From Chitinophaga sp. MM2321 (GTDB lineage: Bacteria > Bacteroidota > Bacteroidia > Chitinophagales > Chitinophagaceae): 64,000 bases of DNA. A program made the translations under genes and the position numbers. The stretch's first letter is position 1. Every line of letters starts with the position of its first letter. Location: contig NZ_OZ035533.1 in NCBI RefSeq assembly GCF_964033635.1, positions 3,906,001-3,970,000 of the forward strand. The letters are read 5' to 3'. This document shows, piece after piece, positions 24,523 to 33,488 of this stretch. Under the pieces are notes generated by a model that made no database searches, was not told where the DNA came from, and saw only the letters and a list, made by a program, of their open reading frames with translations.

Positions 24523-26034
24523 TTAATTACCGTAACCAGGATTCTGTTTGACTTTTGTTTCCAGGCTTAATGTACTTGGTGCAATCGGGAATAGCAACAG
24601 GTAATCTTTTCCTGCCTGCGTTTGTAAAGATGGTACCAGTTCAAAAGCTTTACCGAACCGTACCAGATCCCACCAGCGTTTGCCTTCAAACATCAGCTCA
24701 CGGAACCTTTCATCCAGGATAGCTACATCATTTTGTACTTTTCCGGCGTTCGCATAAACATGGCTTGCATAGTTAGCGCCATAAGCCCTTTTTCTCACCT
24801 CGTTGATTTCGAAAGAAGGATCCTGGCTCAGTGCATTTTTTGCTTCTGCTTTCATCAATAAAACATCTGCATATCTGTAGATGATATAATCATCAATGAA
24901 GTAGCGTTGTCCGGCGATAACAGCACCATTATACTTGGATACAACAGCCGCATAAAAAGTTTTTGTTCCTCCCGGCCCCTGTTCATAGAGTTCGATCATG
25001 GAAGCTTTTTTACGTGTATCATCTGCGGTAAACTTATTACGCGCAATAGCAGAAGGTGACCAGAAAGGTGCGCCGGCAGTAGGTTCTATTGCAGCCACGG
25101 TTTCAGCGTCTACAGAAGGCGGAATAAAATTGGAAAGCATGTACATATACGCATACATAGTACCTCCGGGAGATTCTTCGTAAGACCACCTGATGGCAAA
25201 AAGGATTTCTTTGTTGGCTTTGTTATCATAATTAAACACATCGCCAAAATTGGGCAGGAGGCTTACATCTACCCCATCAATGGCATTCAGGGCATTTAGT
25301 GCAGTGGTGAAATCGGCATCGCCTCCATTCATTCTTTTGCCTGTCCACAAATAAACATCCGCTTTCAATGCATTGGTGGAAGGTAATGACCACATATCCC
25401 TTCCATTGCGGAAAGTATTGTCCGGGAAAAGATTAACCGCTGCATCAATATCTTCTTTGATCAGTTTGAAGATATCTGCTACCGGAGACCTTTCCCGCTG
25501 CACATTGCCCAGGTCAATAGTAGGTTCCGTAATAAGCGGAAGATCGCCCCATGTTTTTGCCATCACAAAGTAAGCGAAAGCGCGCATGGCATGCGCCTGT
25601 GCCAGGATGTTATTCTTCTTGGTCTCATTCGTAAAAGAGATACCCGGCACATAATGCAGGATCAGGTTACAGGTATGTACGAGGCTATACATGCCTCCCC
25701 AACTGGTGGGCGCACCTGTGAAAATAGCTGCGGAATTGGTAGGTGTCAGCGAGTTCTGGTCCCAGTTCTGGAATACAGGCGAACCAACATTCGGCCCCAT
25801 GGCATCACTTCTCGACTCTCCCCACATAAATAAATTACTGGAAGACTCCCCTCTTAATGCAGTATACATCCCCACGTTGGCGCCCTCTGCATCGGACTCT
25901 GTTTTCCAGAAGGAAGTATTGGATATTTCACTCACCGGTGCCAGGTTCAGCTCATTTTTACAGGAGACACTTGAAATACCGGTAATGCAAACGAATATTA
26001 TAAATATCTTTTTCATCGTGATAATCATTTTCAT
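24523..26034 (-). CDS. SusD/RagB-family outer-membrane glycan-binding lipoprotein
   Basis: A 503-residue SusD-like protein. The lipobox is at GISSVSCKN (Cys about 26). The SusD/RagB pattern is clear: NELNLAPVSEISNTSFWKTE at the mature N-terminus, an AHAMRAFAYFVMAKTWGDLPL helical TPR segment, FIDDYIIYRYADVLLMKAEA, and the C-terminal ERFRELMFEGKRWWDLVRFG. It forms a complex with the SusC channel encoded 6 nt upstream and captures oligosaccharide at the cell surface. Confidence 0.95.
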   Translation of the reverse strand: MKMIITMKKIFIIFVCITGISSVSCKNELNLAPVSEISNTSFWKTESDAEGANVGMYTALRGESSSNLFMWGESRSDAMGPNVGSPVFQNWDQNSLTPTNSAAIFTGAPTSWGGMYSLVHTCNLILHYVPGISFTNETKKNNILAQAHAMRAFAYFVMAKTWGDLPLITEPTIDLGNVQRERSPVADIFKLIKEDIDAAVNLFPDNTFRNGRDMWSLPSTNALKADVYLWTGKRMNGGDADFTTALNALNAIDGVDVSLLPNFGDVFNYDNKANKEILFAIRWSYEESPGGTMYAYMYMLSNFIPPSVDAETVAAIEPTAGAPFWSPSAIARNKFTADDTRKKASMIELYEQGPGGTKTFYAAVVSKYNGAVIAGQRYFIDDYIIYRYADVLLMKAEAKNALSQDPSFEINEVRKRAYGANYASHVYANAGKVQNDVAILDERFRELMFEGKRWWDLVRFGKAFELVPSLQTQAGKDYLLLFPIAPSTLSLETKVKQNPGYGN

Positions 26035-26040
26035 TATTAG

Positions 26041-29000
26041 TTAAAAAGAAACCGAGGCTCCGAATATGATATCTGCGGAAATTGGATAGGAGCCATTATC
26101 TGTACCTCCATTTTCAGGATTTATTCCTTTATAATTAGTGAAATAATGAAGATTATGACCAGAGAGATTAAATCTCAGATTACTAATTTTTATTTGTTGC
26201 AATAACCTGGCTGGGAGTTCATAAGAGAGCGACAATTCTCTCAGTGCCAGGTAATCACCCTTTTCATACATGAGTGAACTTCCCCTGCTCAGATTCGCCT
26301 GATAATCGCCATAGTACAGTCTTGGAATATTTGTCTGGTCGCCTTCTTTCAACCAGGACTGACCTGCATAGGAAGACAAGCCCAGATCACCGGCGAACTG
26401 ACCTGTTGTAGTAGCTCTCATGTAATTGTAGATCGTTTGACCAATAGCAAAATCAAAACGTATGGTCAGTGAAAATCCTTTGTAAGAAAATGAATTGACA
26501 AGACCACCTGTCCATGTAGGATAATAATTCCCCATGTACACGCGATCTCTTGTATCGATGGTATCATTTTTGTCTGCATCGAACCATTTCACATCACCAC
26601 CAAATTTTGTTTTATCAACGGTTTCCTGTAGTACATCATAAGGACCGGCTGCTGCTTCTGCATCCGTTTGATAGAGACCGATCTGTTTGTAGCCGTATAC
26701 ATCGCCCATAGTCTGACCTTCCTGTAAACCACCTAACCAGGCATAATCATTGGTTTTAGGGTCCCATACATATTCTCCGCCGATCCTGTTATACAGGGCG
26801 CCGTTATCAGGCAGTTTCAGGATTTTATTTTTAACAATAGCGCCATTTATTGCGGCGTTCCACTGGAAAGCACTGGAAGAAGGGAAAACCTGGAGATTTA
26901 AAGACAATTCCATTCCTTTGTTTTGTACGGAGCCTAAATTAGTCAGTACACCGCCAAAGCCGGTTGATTGCGGCAATGTGCGGGTAGACAGCAGGTTATC
27001 TGTTATCTTTCTGAAGATGTCGAAAGTAAAACCAATCCTGTTATCGATCAGGCCCAGGTCAAGACCCAGATCCAATGTTTTGGTTTGTTCCCATTTCAGC
27101 TGTGCATTGGCTAGTCCTGTATTAACGATACCACCTCGCCCACCATAGAGAGCGCCACCACTATAAGAGCCCTGGGCCTGATAAGCACCAATGCCGTTCA
27201 CATTACCATTCACCCCATAGCTACCTCTTAATTTCAGTTGAGAAATAGTTGGCGCGATGGATTGCCAGAAATCTTCGTGGTGCAGGTTCCAGCCGGCAGA
27301 TATCCCCGGGAAGAAACCCCATTTATAATCATTACCCAGATTGGAAGAAGCATCGTAGCGTGAATTCAGGGAGAACAGGTATTTCTGTTTGTAGTTATAG
27401 TTCACCCTGCTGAAAAAGCCCATGTAAGTAAAATAGTCCCTGGAACTGCTTACACCTACCGGAATAGCAGAAGCATTCAATGTAGGAATCAGATCTGTAG
27501 CGGCACCTCTACCTGCTGCACTTAACCTTGATTCTTCCGTTTTCAGGTAAGAATAACCAGCGGTTACATCCAGGTTGTGCACATTTTTAAAGGATTTATT
27601 ATAAGCAAATACCGCATCTGCACCCTGCTGTTTGTATCCTCTCACACCTTCCGATGCGCTGCGGGTTTCATCCAGGCTAAGCCCGTTCATATTTGATTTT
27701 GTAAAGCTTCTGGAATCAATTGTTCTCGTGAGGAGAGACACTTGCGGCGTAAAAGTGAGGTTAGGCAGGATCTTCCACTCACCGCCAACGGTGAAGGTAG
27801 ATTTAACCATGGTACCGCTGCTATTGATAATATTTGTGCGATATAACGGGTTGCCTTTATTACCATTTGGTCCTTGCGACAGGGTACCGTCTTCAAATGC
27901 AAATTTTACAGTAGGTGCTACCTGCATCATCCTGCCAAATATATTGGACTCATCAGAAACACCTTTTGATTCATCAGAAATATACATTACGCGGGAGAAA
28001 ATTTTCACATTGTCTCTCACTTTGACATCGCCTTTTGTATTCAATGATAAGCGTTTGTAGCCTGTTTGAATAGTAACGCCGGAATTATTCAGGTATCCGA
28101 GAGACAGGCTGTAGGTGGCTTTATCTGTACCACCGGAAGCAGAAATATTATGGTCATGCGAAACCGCTGTTCTGAACATCACATCGCGCCAGTCCGTACC
28201 TTTAAAAATGATGGTTTTAGTAGGGTCAATGGGGTCCTGCATACTTTCCCAACCTTCATTCAGTTTGTGTTCATTTTCCGGCGTAAGGTATTGGGTAGTG
28301 TAGAAAGTATTATTGGTGAGGTCATTTCCGGTTCCTGCGCTGGAAGCACTGGATAGAATACCTTCGAAGGCCGGGGTTTTGACTGCGGCGGCTTTAAGTC
28401 CCAGCCTGTTGTAGTAAATAAAATCTCTGGCAGACAACATCTCCATAACAGATTTATACTTTGAAAAGGATAAGCTGTAGTTATAGTTAATAACGGATCT
28501 GCCTTTATGCCCCGACTTTGTTGTAATAATAATAACGCCGTTTGAACCCCTGGCACCGTAGATAGCAGTGGACGCCGCATCTTTTAATACCTGCATGGAT
28601 TCAATGTCTGTGGAGTTGATACCAGTTAAATCGGGGGAGATCACCCCATCAATAATATATAAAGGATACGAGGTGTTTGGGTCCAGTGAGGTACCACCGC
28701 GTAACACCACCATGGGCGCAGCACCAGGCTGGCCAGATCTGGAAGTAACGCGCACACCTGGTAAGGTACCCTGCAAGGCGTAAGCAGGGTTGCTGTAAGG
28801 GATGTTCTTTAACACGTTGGAGTCTAACTTGGAAATGGAGGTCGTCACCAGATCGCGCGATTGCGTTCCATAACCTACGACCACTACACCGCTTAGACTG
28901 GTACGATCGGCTTGCATTTCAACATTGATAGCCGTGTTCCGGGTAAAAGCTATTTCCTGTTTAAGAAAACCGATAAAAGAAAAAACGAGTACACCTGATT

Positions 29001-29253
29001 CCCCGGGTGTGCTGATGGTATAATTTCCTTTGGCATCGGTAGCTGTTGCCATTGATGTTCCTTTCAGGCTGACAGAGGTGCCCTGTAAGGGTTTCCCTTC
29101 CTGGTCAGTTACCAGTCCTGAAATAGTTCTTTGTGCAAAAGCAGCACAACAAAACAGCTGAAGCGCCAGCAAAACCAGGAAGGACTTCCCGTTAAATTTT
29201 TTACGCAGCCACATCAACCTGTAAGTTGATGGCGTTATCAGAAAAATTTTCAT
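26041..29253 (-). CDS. SusC/RagA-family TonB-dependent outer-membrane transporter
   Basis: A 1070-residue TonB-linked receptor (or 1057 from the ATG at 29214, MWLRKKFNGKSFLVLLALQL, which puts the signal peptide at the very start). After the signal comes a carboxypeptidase-regulatory-like domain (ISGLVTDQEGKPLQGTSVSL), a TonB box-like stretch (VVVVGYGTQ), the SusC-type plug (VLRGGTSLDPNTSYPLYIIDG; LKDAASTAIYGARGSNGVI) and the barrel ending FGASVSF. It imports glycan fragments presented by SusD. It is the first gene of the eight-gene operon that ends at the terminator at 14303. Confidence 0.95.
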   Translation of the reverse strand: MKIFLITPSTYRLMWLRKKFNGKSFLVLLALQLFCCAAFAQRTISGLVTDQEGKPLQGTSVSLKGTSMATATDAKGNYTISTPGESGVLVFSFIGFLKQEIAFTRNTAINVEMQADRTSLSGVVVVGYGTQSRDLVTTSISKLDSNVLKNIPYSNPAYALQGTLPGVRVTSRSGQPGAAPMVVLRGGTSLDPNTSYPLYIIDGVISPDLTGINSTDIESMQVLKDAASTAIYGARGSNGVIIITTKSGHKGRSVINYNYSLSFSKYKSVMEMLSARDFIYYNRLGLKAAAVKTPAFEGILSSASSAGTGNDLTNNTFYTTQYLTPENEHKLNEGWESMQDPIDPTKTIIFKGTDWRDVMFRTAVSHDHNISASGGTDKATYSLSLGYLNNSGVTIQTGYKRLSLNTKGDVKVRDNVKIFSRVMYISDESKGVSDESNIFGRMMQVAPTVKFAFEDGTLSQGPNGNKGNPLYRTNIINSSGTMVKSTFTVGGEWKILPNLTFTPQVSLLTRTIDSRSFTKSNMNGLSLDETRSASEGVRGYKQQGADAVFAYNKSFKNVHNLDVTAGYSYLKTEESRLSAAGRGAATDLIPTLNASAIPVGVSSSRDYFTYMGFFSRVNYNYKQKYLFSLNSRYDASSNLGNDYKWGFFPGISAGWNLHHEDFWQSIAPTISQLKLRGSYGVNGNVNGIGAYQAQGSYSGGALYGGRGGIVNTGLANAQLKWEQTKTLDLGLDLGLIDNRIGFTFDIFRKITDNLLSTRTLPQSTGFGGVLTNLGSVQNKGMELSLNLQVFPSSSAFQWNAAINGAIVKNKILKLPDNGALYNRIGGEYVWDPKTNDYAWLGGLQEGQTMGDVYGYKQIGLYQTDAEAAAGPYDVLQETVDKTKFGGDVKWFDADKNDTIDTRDRVYMGNYYPTWTGGLVNSFSYKGFSLTIRFDFAIGQTIYNYMRATTTGQFAGDLGLSSYAGQSWLKEGDQTNIPRLYYGDYQANLSRGSSLMYEKGDYLALRELSLSYELPARLLQQIKISNLRFNLSGHNLHYFTNYKGINPENGGTDNGSYPISADIIFGASVSF

Positions 29254-29655
29254 AACCGATCTAGTTAAGGATAAAATTTAGATTTAAAGATTCGCAGACA
29301 GCTATTCTAAACAAGTATTCGTTTTTATAAATGATTGGTTCGATACCACAGATGCTGGCATTATTTCACTACATACAATTTGCTGCATTGTAGCACCGGG
29401 AAAGATTTCCTGGTGCAAACGCATGTTGCATAAAAAATTCAATATCATTCACGGATGAAATAGCCCGTCATTTATTAACAACCACCTGTACTGGAAAGCA
29501 CCGGGAATAAGCATTCTCTTTCCCTCTCTTGTATTAATATGATGATTCTGGTCAGCTTGTTTTCAGTATTATATTATTTCTTCCTTTCTACATACATCCG
29601 CTGCAGACGGATATACCCGTTCTCTGGTTGTGTAATATTCGTATCACATTAAGTA

Positions 29656-29670
29656 ATATGTACTACATAT
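29656..29670. promoter_or_regulatory. Putative GntR/FadR-family operator, second exact copy
   Basis: ATATGT-ACT-ACATAT repeats the inverted repeat found at 13217-13231, with the same 3-nt spacing but a different spacer sequence, which argues for protein recognition rather than chance copying. It lies about 95 bp upstream of the regulator's -7 element and about 400 bp upstream of the susC-like gene, so it could serve both. Confidence 0.65.
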
Positions 29671-29764
29671 GTATAAAAATATATCCTTTTTCTTTCCCGT
29701 CCAAATTATTTCTAAAAAAGTCTTACATATTTTTTTTAAACTCGGAAATATCTTTCTCCTTTCA

Positions 29765-29772
29765 TAACTTTG
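29765..29772 (+). promoter_or_regulatory. Predicted -7 promoter element of the GntR regulator gene
   Basis: TAACTTTG matches TAnnTTTG. The ATG at 29792 would be only about 12 nt from the start of transcription. The degenerate operator at 29716-29730 lies just upstream, suggesting autoregulation. Confidence 0.45.
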
Positions 29773-29791
29773 CCATGAAAATTGAATTTAA

Positions 29792-30487
29792 ATGCCGAAG
29801 ACTTCAATATCTAAACTGCAACCGATTGTCACACTGACCCAGGTAGACAAAATTGAAAAAGCACTCCAGGAATACTTCCGGAAAGAAAATTTTCTGCCGG
29901 GAGATGCTATTCCCAAGGAAATGGAACTTGCAGCAGCAATGGGTGTAAGTCGCACCGCTATCCGAGAAGCCATTTCAAGATTTAAAACCCTGGGGATTAT
30001 CGATTCCCGGAAAAACAGGGGTATGATTATAGCCCGTCCTGATGTATTTAATAATATGCAAAGAGTTTTAGACTCTCAGTTGTTAGATGGAGATACCATG
30101 CAGGAAATTTTTGAAATGCGACTTGTACTTGAAATGGGTATATGCGACCTGCTTTTTTTACGAAAAACAGATGAGAGCCTGGAAAAGCTGCAGGAGATCG
30201 TAAACAAGGAAGAGAAAACAAAAAACAAAATTGAACGCCTGAAATATGACGTTGAGTTCCACTCCATGTTATATAAGATATCAGGCAACACCACTATTCA
30301 GCGTTTCCAGAAAATGTTATTACCCATATTTGATTACGTGGATAACGGGCTGCATGTTCCCAAGGTAGAATACCCTACCTACGTATCACACAAAACCCTT
30401 TTAGAAACATTAAGGAATGGTACACCGGAATTATTCAGGAATAAAATGAGACTACACCTGATCAATTATTTTGAAAAAGTAAAATAA
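29792..30487 (+). CDS. FadR-subfamily GntR transcriptional regulator
   Basis: A 231-residue regulator. The winged helix-turn-helix is residues about 15-75 (FLPGDAIPKEMELAAAMGVS, RTAIREAISRFKTLGII, KNRGMII). The all-helical FCD ligand domain follows, with the metal/ligand-site residues in DVEFHSMLYKISGN and VSHKTLLETL. FCD regulators typically sense carboxylates such as sugar acids. It is divergent from the susC-like operon and next to a palindrome shared with the catabolic operon 16 kb away, so it most likely represses both until a pathway acid appears. Other ATG (29775) is out of frame. Confidence 0.9.
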   Translation: MPKTSISKLQPIVTLTQVDKIEKALQEYFRKENFLPGDAIPKEMELAAAMGVSRTAIREAISRFKTLGIIDSRKNRGMIIARPDVFNNMQRVLDSQLLDGDTMQEIFEMRLVLEMGICDLLFLRKTDESLEKLQEIVNKEEKTKNKIERLKYDVEFHSMLYKISGNTTIQRFQKMLLPIFDYVDNGLHVPKVEYPTYVSHKTLLETLRNGTPELFRNKMRLHLINYFEKVK

Positions 30488-30910
30488 GCGCGCTTTTTAT
30501 TTCATGGATGATCATACCTCAAAATCATTAAAGCTTATTATCATAACCCATGGACTTCTTTTTAATGCTAACCTACAACAATACCGCTATAACAAATCAA
30601 AACGACCTGCGGGTACAATATGTAGTACTTATGCCAATGATATATTACTCCCCTGTTCAGAGGGGTTAATGGATGATCATCTGCAGGATTGTTTTCCCCT
30701 CTCTATATAATAACTGTAGCGGATAAACGAATATTGGGAGATGTATACCTACCCTGATACTTCCGCGTCGTTTATTACTTTAAACTTCCCATCCTAAAAC
30801 AATACAGCAGCTGGTTCCTTTCCTGTTTTTTAAGCCCCCAGGTCATTAAACCCGGCTATGGTTTTGTTTTAAATTTGCCGTATTTTACATATCATATCTG
30901 ATACTACATT
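30488..30910. other. Intergenic region with a degenerate operator copy and a promoter
   Basis: No convincing gene in 423 bases. It contains an operator-like site at 30618-30632 (ATATGT-AGT-ACTTAT, one mismatch in the half-sites) and, at 30870-30877, TAAATTTG, which fits the TAnnTTTG -7 element about 35 nt before the acylase ATG. A 12-bp direct repeat, ATGGATGATCAT, occurs at 30504 and 30669. A 68-codon frame at 30504 has no family resemblance and is not called. Confidence 0.5.
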
Positions 30911-33337
30911 ATGAGAATCATCCCCGCTGTTATCACCGCTGCTATCACATTATCGCTCACCTACGCGTTCAGTACCAAATTAGGACAGATTCCTCCGTTG
31001 GGAAAGCTGTTAAGTCCGCAGACCGGCTTCTGGCAAAATGCAGAAGCTATCGGAGAGCATCCGCATGAGAAAATGGTGTTGCCGGGGCTTACCGGCAAAG
31101 CAGAGGTATGGTTTGATGACCGGATGGTACCACATGTATTTGCAGATAATGATGCAGACGCCTACTATGTACAAGGCTATATTACCGCGCGTGACCGTCT
31201 CTGGCAAATGGAGCTACAAGCGATGGCAGCAGCCGGCCGCTTGTCGGAGATCCTCGGTCCCACTATGGTGACGTATGACCGTACCAAACGAAGAGAAGGC
31301 ATGGTATATGGCGCCGAGCTGACAGTAAAAGCCATGGAAGCCGATCCCGCCACCAAAACGGCGCTGACAGCCTATGCAGCCGGTGTAAATGCATTCATCA
31401 GCACACTTACGCCTGCTACCTTACCCGTTGAATATAAAATACTGGATTATAAACCGGAAAAATGGGATGTGATCAAATCCGCGCTGCTGTTGAAATACAT
31501 GGCCAGCGATCTGGCAGGATTCTGCAATGACCTCGAATACACCAATGCACGCCGCCTGTTTTCCATGCAGGATTTCAACCTGATGTACCCCGATTTCCAG
31601 GACACACTGGACCCTATCATTCCACGCGGCACCCCTTACGCCGTCGCCTCTGTAAAAGCAGTAGCGCCACCGGACAGCCTGCTGGCAGTGGATGCAGCGT
31701 TCATGAAATTCAAAATGGATAAGCCCAACCCGGAAAACGGGAGTAACAACTGGGCTGTAGCCGGCAGCAAAACCAGGTCCGGCGCTCCTATTCTCTGCAG
31801 CGATCCGCACCTGGGGCTCAGTCTCCCTTCACTGTGGTACGAAGTGCAGATTCATACCCCGGAGATGAACGTGTATGGCGCCTCCCTACCAGGTGCACCC
31901 GGCGTAATCATCGGCTTCAATGATCATATCGCATGGGGAGTTACCAATGGCGAAGAGGATGTAAAAGATTACTACCGCATGCAGTTCCGCAACGGCAGGC
32001 AGGAATACCTGTTTAACGGCAGCTATCGCCCGGCCACCCTGCGGGTAGAAGATATTAAAGTAAGAGGAGGTGCGACTGTTCATGACACCGTTGCCTACAC
32101 TGTTTGGGGCCCGGTGGTTTTTGACAATACTTTCCCCGAAAAGGTAAGCGGACAACAATTCTTAGCCATGCACTGGAAAGCATTGGACCCTTCCAATGAG
32201 CTGCTTACGTTTTATAAACTGAATAAAGCCCGTAACTACGATGAATACCTCGATGCCCTGCAACATTATACCTGTCCTGCCCAGAACTTTGTTTTTGCCG
32301 CCAAAAGCGGTGATATCGCGATCTGGCATAATGGCCAGTTCCCGGTAAGATGGAAAGATCAGGGCAAATGGATCATGCCTGGCAGCGATAGCACCTACGC
32401 CTGGCAGGGCTACATCCCGCATGGCGAGCTACCCAATATCAAAAACCCGGCACGAGGCTTTGTAAGCTCCGCCAATCAACGGCCTACAGACAATACTTAT
32501 CCATATCCACTGTATGGTCAGTTCGATCTTTTCCGGGGAGAGCGCATCAACAACAGGTTATCGGAGATGAGTCAGATTACACCGCAGGATATGATGGCTT
32601 TGCAGAATGATGACAAGAACCTGTTTGCCGCCGCCGCCATGCCCCTGCTGAGAAAGCACCTGGACACCCTTGCACTCACACCCGCGCAGAAGCCTTACTG
32701 GGAACTACTTTCCAGCTGGGACTTTATAGCCACTGCCGACAGCAAAGCAGCTAATATCTTTAATACTTTCTGGTCACACTTAGAAGATACGATCTGGCAG
32801 GATGAGCTAAGGCCGCAGGATACTACCATCCTAGCTTATCCGCAATCCACCACTACGCTGCAGCTGCTGTTGCGCGATACAGCTGTTCACTTTATTGATA
32901 ACATTCATACACCAGAGAAAGAAACGTTGTCACAATTGGTACAGGGCGCTTTTGCTACCAGCGTAAAAGAACTGGCAGAGCAGAATAAAGCCGGCAACCT
33001 GGAGCTGGGCAAGGCACGCGGCACAGATATCCGTCACCTTACACGCGCCCTCCCTGCTTTCAGTGCCATGAACCTGCATACCGGCGGTGGCAGGAACATC
33101 GTAAATGCCACGCAGAAAACGCATGGTCCTTCCTGGCGCATGGTAGTAGAACTCAGTGATAAAACAGAAGCATATGGTATTTATCCCGGCGGACAAAGCG
33201 GTAATCCCGGAAGTCCGTACTACGATAATGCGGTGAATGATTGGGTTTCCGGTAAATATTATCTACTCCATATTTTTGATCTGCAGGAAAAAGATGACCC
33301 TGTAATCCGCTACAAGATGGTATTTACAGGGAAGTAA
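30911..33337 (+). CDS. Penicillin acylase-family (S45) Ntn hydrolase
   Basis: An 808-residue precursor. A hydrophobic N-terminal segment (IPAVITAAITLSLTYAF) directs it to the periplasm. The alpha-chain includes the family motif YYVQGYITARDRLWQMELQ, and the beta-chain should begin at Ser278 in ENGSNNWAVAGSKT, the autocatalytic cut and nucleophile. SDPHLGLSLPSLWYE and GAPGVIIGFNDHIAWGVTN are also typical. Members hydrolyse amide bonds in penicillins, N-acyl homoserine lactones, or cyclic lipopeptides; which applies here cannot be told. It seems to be a single-gene unit. Confidence 0.92.
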   Translation: MRIIPAVITAAITLSLTYAFSTKLGQIPPLGKLLSPQTGFWQNAEAIGEHPHEKMVLPGLTGKAEVWFDDRMVPHVFADNDADAYYVQGYITARDRLWQMELQAMAAAGRLSEILGPTMVTYDRTKRREGMVYGAELTVKAMEADPATKTALTAYAAGVNAFISTLTPATLPVEYKILDYKPEKWDVIKSALLLKYMASDLAGFCNDLEYTNARRLFSMQDFNLMYPDFQDTLDPIIPRGTPYAVASVKAVAPPDSLLAVDAAFMKFKMDKPNPENGSNNWAVAGSKTRSGAPILCSDPHLGLSLPSLWYEVQIHTPEMNVYGASLPGAPGVIIGFNDHIAWGVTNGEEDVKDYYRMQFRNGRQEYLFNGSYRPATLRVEDIKVRGGATVHDTVAYTVWGPVVFDNTFPEKVSGQQFLAMHWKALDPSNELLTFYKLNKARNYDEYLDALQHYTCPAQNFVFAAKSGDIAIWHNGQFPVRWKDQGKWIMPGSDSTYAWQGYIPHGELPNIKNPARGFVSSANQRPTDNTYPYPLYGQFDLFRGERINNRLSEMSQITPQDMMALQNDDKNLFAAAAMPLLRKHLDTLALTPAQKPYWELLSSWDFIATADSKAANIFNTFWSHLEDTIWQDELRPQDTTILAYPQSTTTLQLLLRDTAVHFIDNIHTPEKETLSQLVQGAFATSVKELAEQNKAGNLELGKARGTDIRHLTRALPAFSAMNLHTGGGRNIVNATQKTHGPSWRMVVELSDKTEAYGIYPGGQSGNPGSPYYDNAVNDWVSGKYYLLHIFDLQEKDDPVIRYKMVFTGK

Positions 33338-33357
33338 TAAATTTTCCTTTAAGATTA

Positions 33358-33388
33358 TTTGGTAGAAAATAAATAATTCCTATCTTTG
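33358..33388 (+). promoter_or_regulatory. Promoter of tRNA-Lys
   Basis: TTTG at 33358-33361, a spacer of exactly 19 nt, and TATCTTTG at 33381-33388: a full match to the Bacteroidota primary sigma factor consensus TTTG-N19-TAnnTTTG. Transcription would begin about 33395, 18 nt before the tRNA. Confidence 0.8.
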
Positions 33389-33412
33389 CACTCCCATTAC
33401 AAAACGGGGAAT

Positions 33413-33488
33413 GATTCTGTAGCTCAGTTGGTAGAGCAATACACTTTTAATGTATGGGTCCTGGGTTCGAGTCCCAGCGGGATCACCA
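33413..33488 (+). tRNA. tRNA-Lys (anticodon UUU), with encoded CCA
   Basis: The cloverleaf folds completely: acceptor GATTCTG pairs with CGGGATC (two G-U pairs), D arm AGCTC-AGTTGGTA-GAGC, anticodon stem ATACA/TGTAT around loop CTTTTAA with anticodon TTT, and T arm CTGGG-TTCGAGT-CCCAG, then discriminator A and CCA. The 3' half overlaps, in antisense, the last codons of the serine recombinase gene, because the gene serves as the integration site of the 9-kb element downstream. Confidence 0.96.

Larger units (their letters stand above)
29254..29791. other. Divergent control region between susC-like and GntR regulator genes
   Basis: No gene is supported in these 538 bases. The region is AT-rich and holds the palindrome at 29656-29670, a degenerate copy at 29716-29730 (AAAAGT-CTT-ACATAT) and the -7 element of the regulator gene. 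I see no clear -7 element for the susC-like gene; its start may lie anywhere in 29260-29650. Confidence 0.6.

Noticed and set aside
30504..30710. 68-codon ORF after the GntR gene
   Set aside because: No start context, odd composition and no family resemblance; the region looks regulatory.
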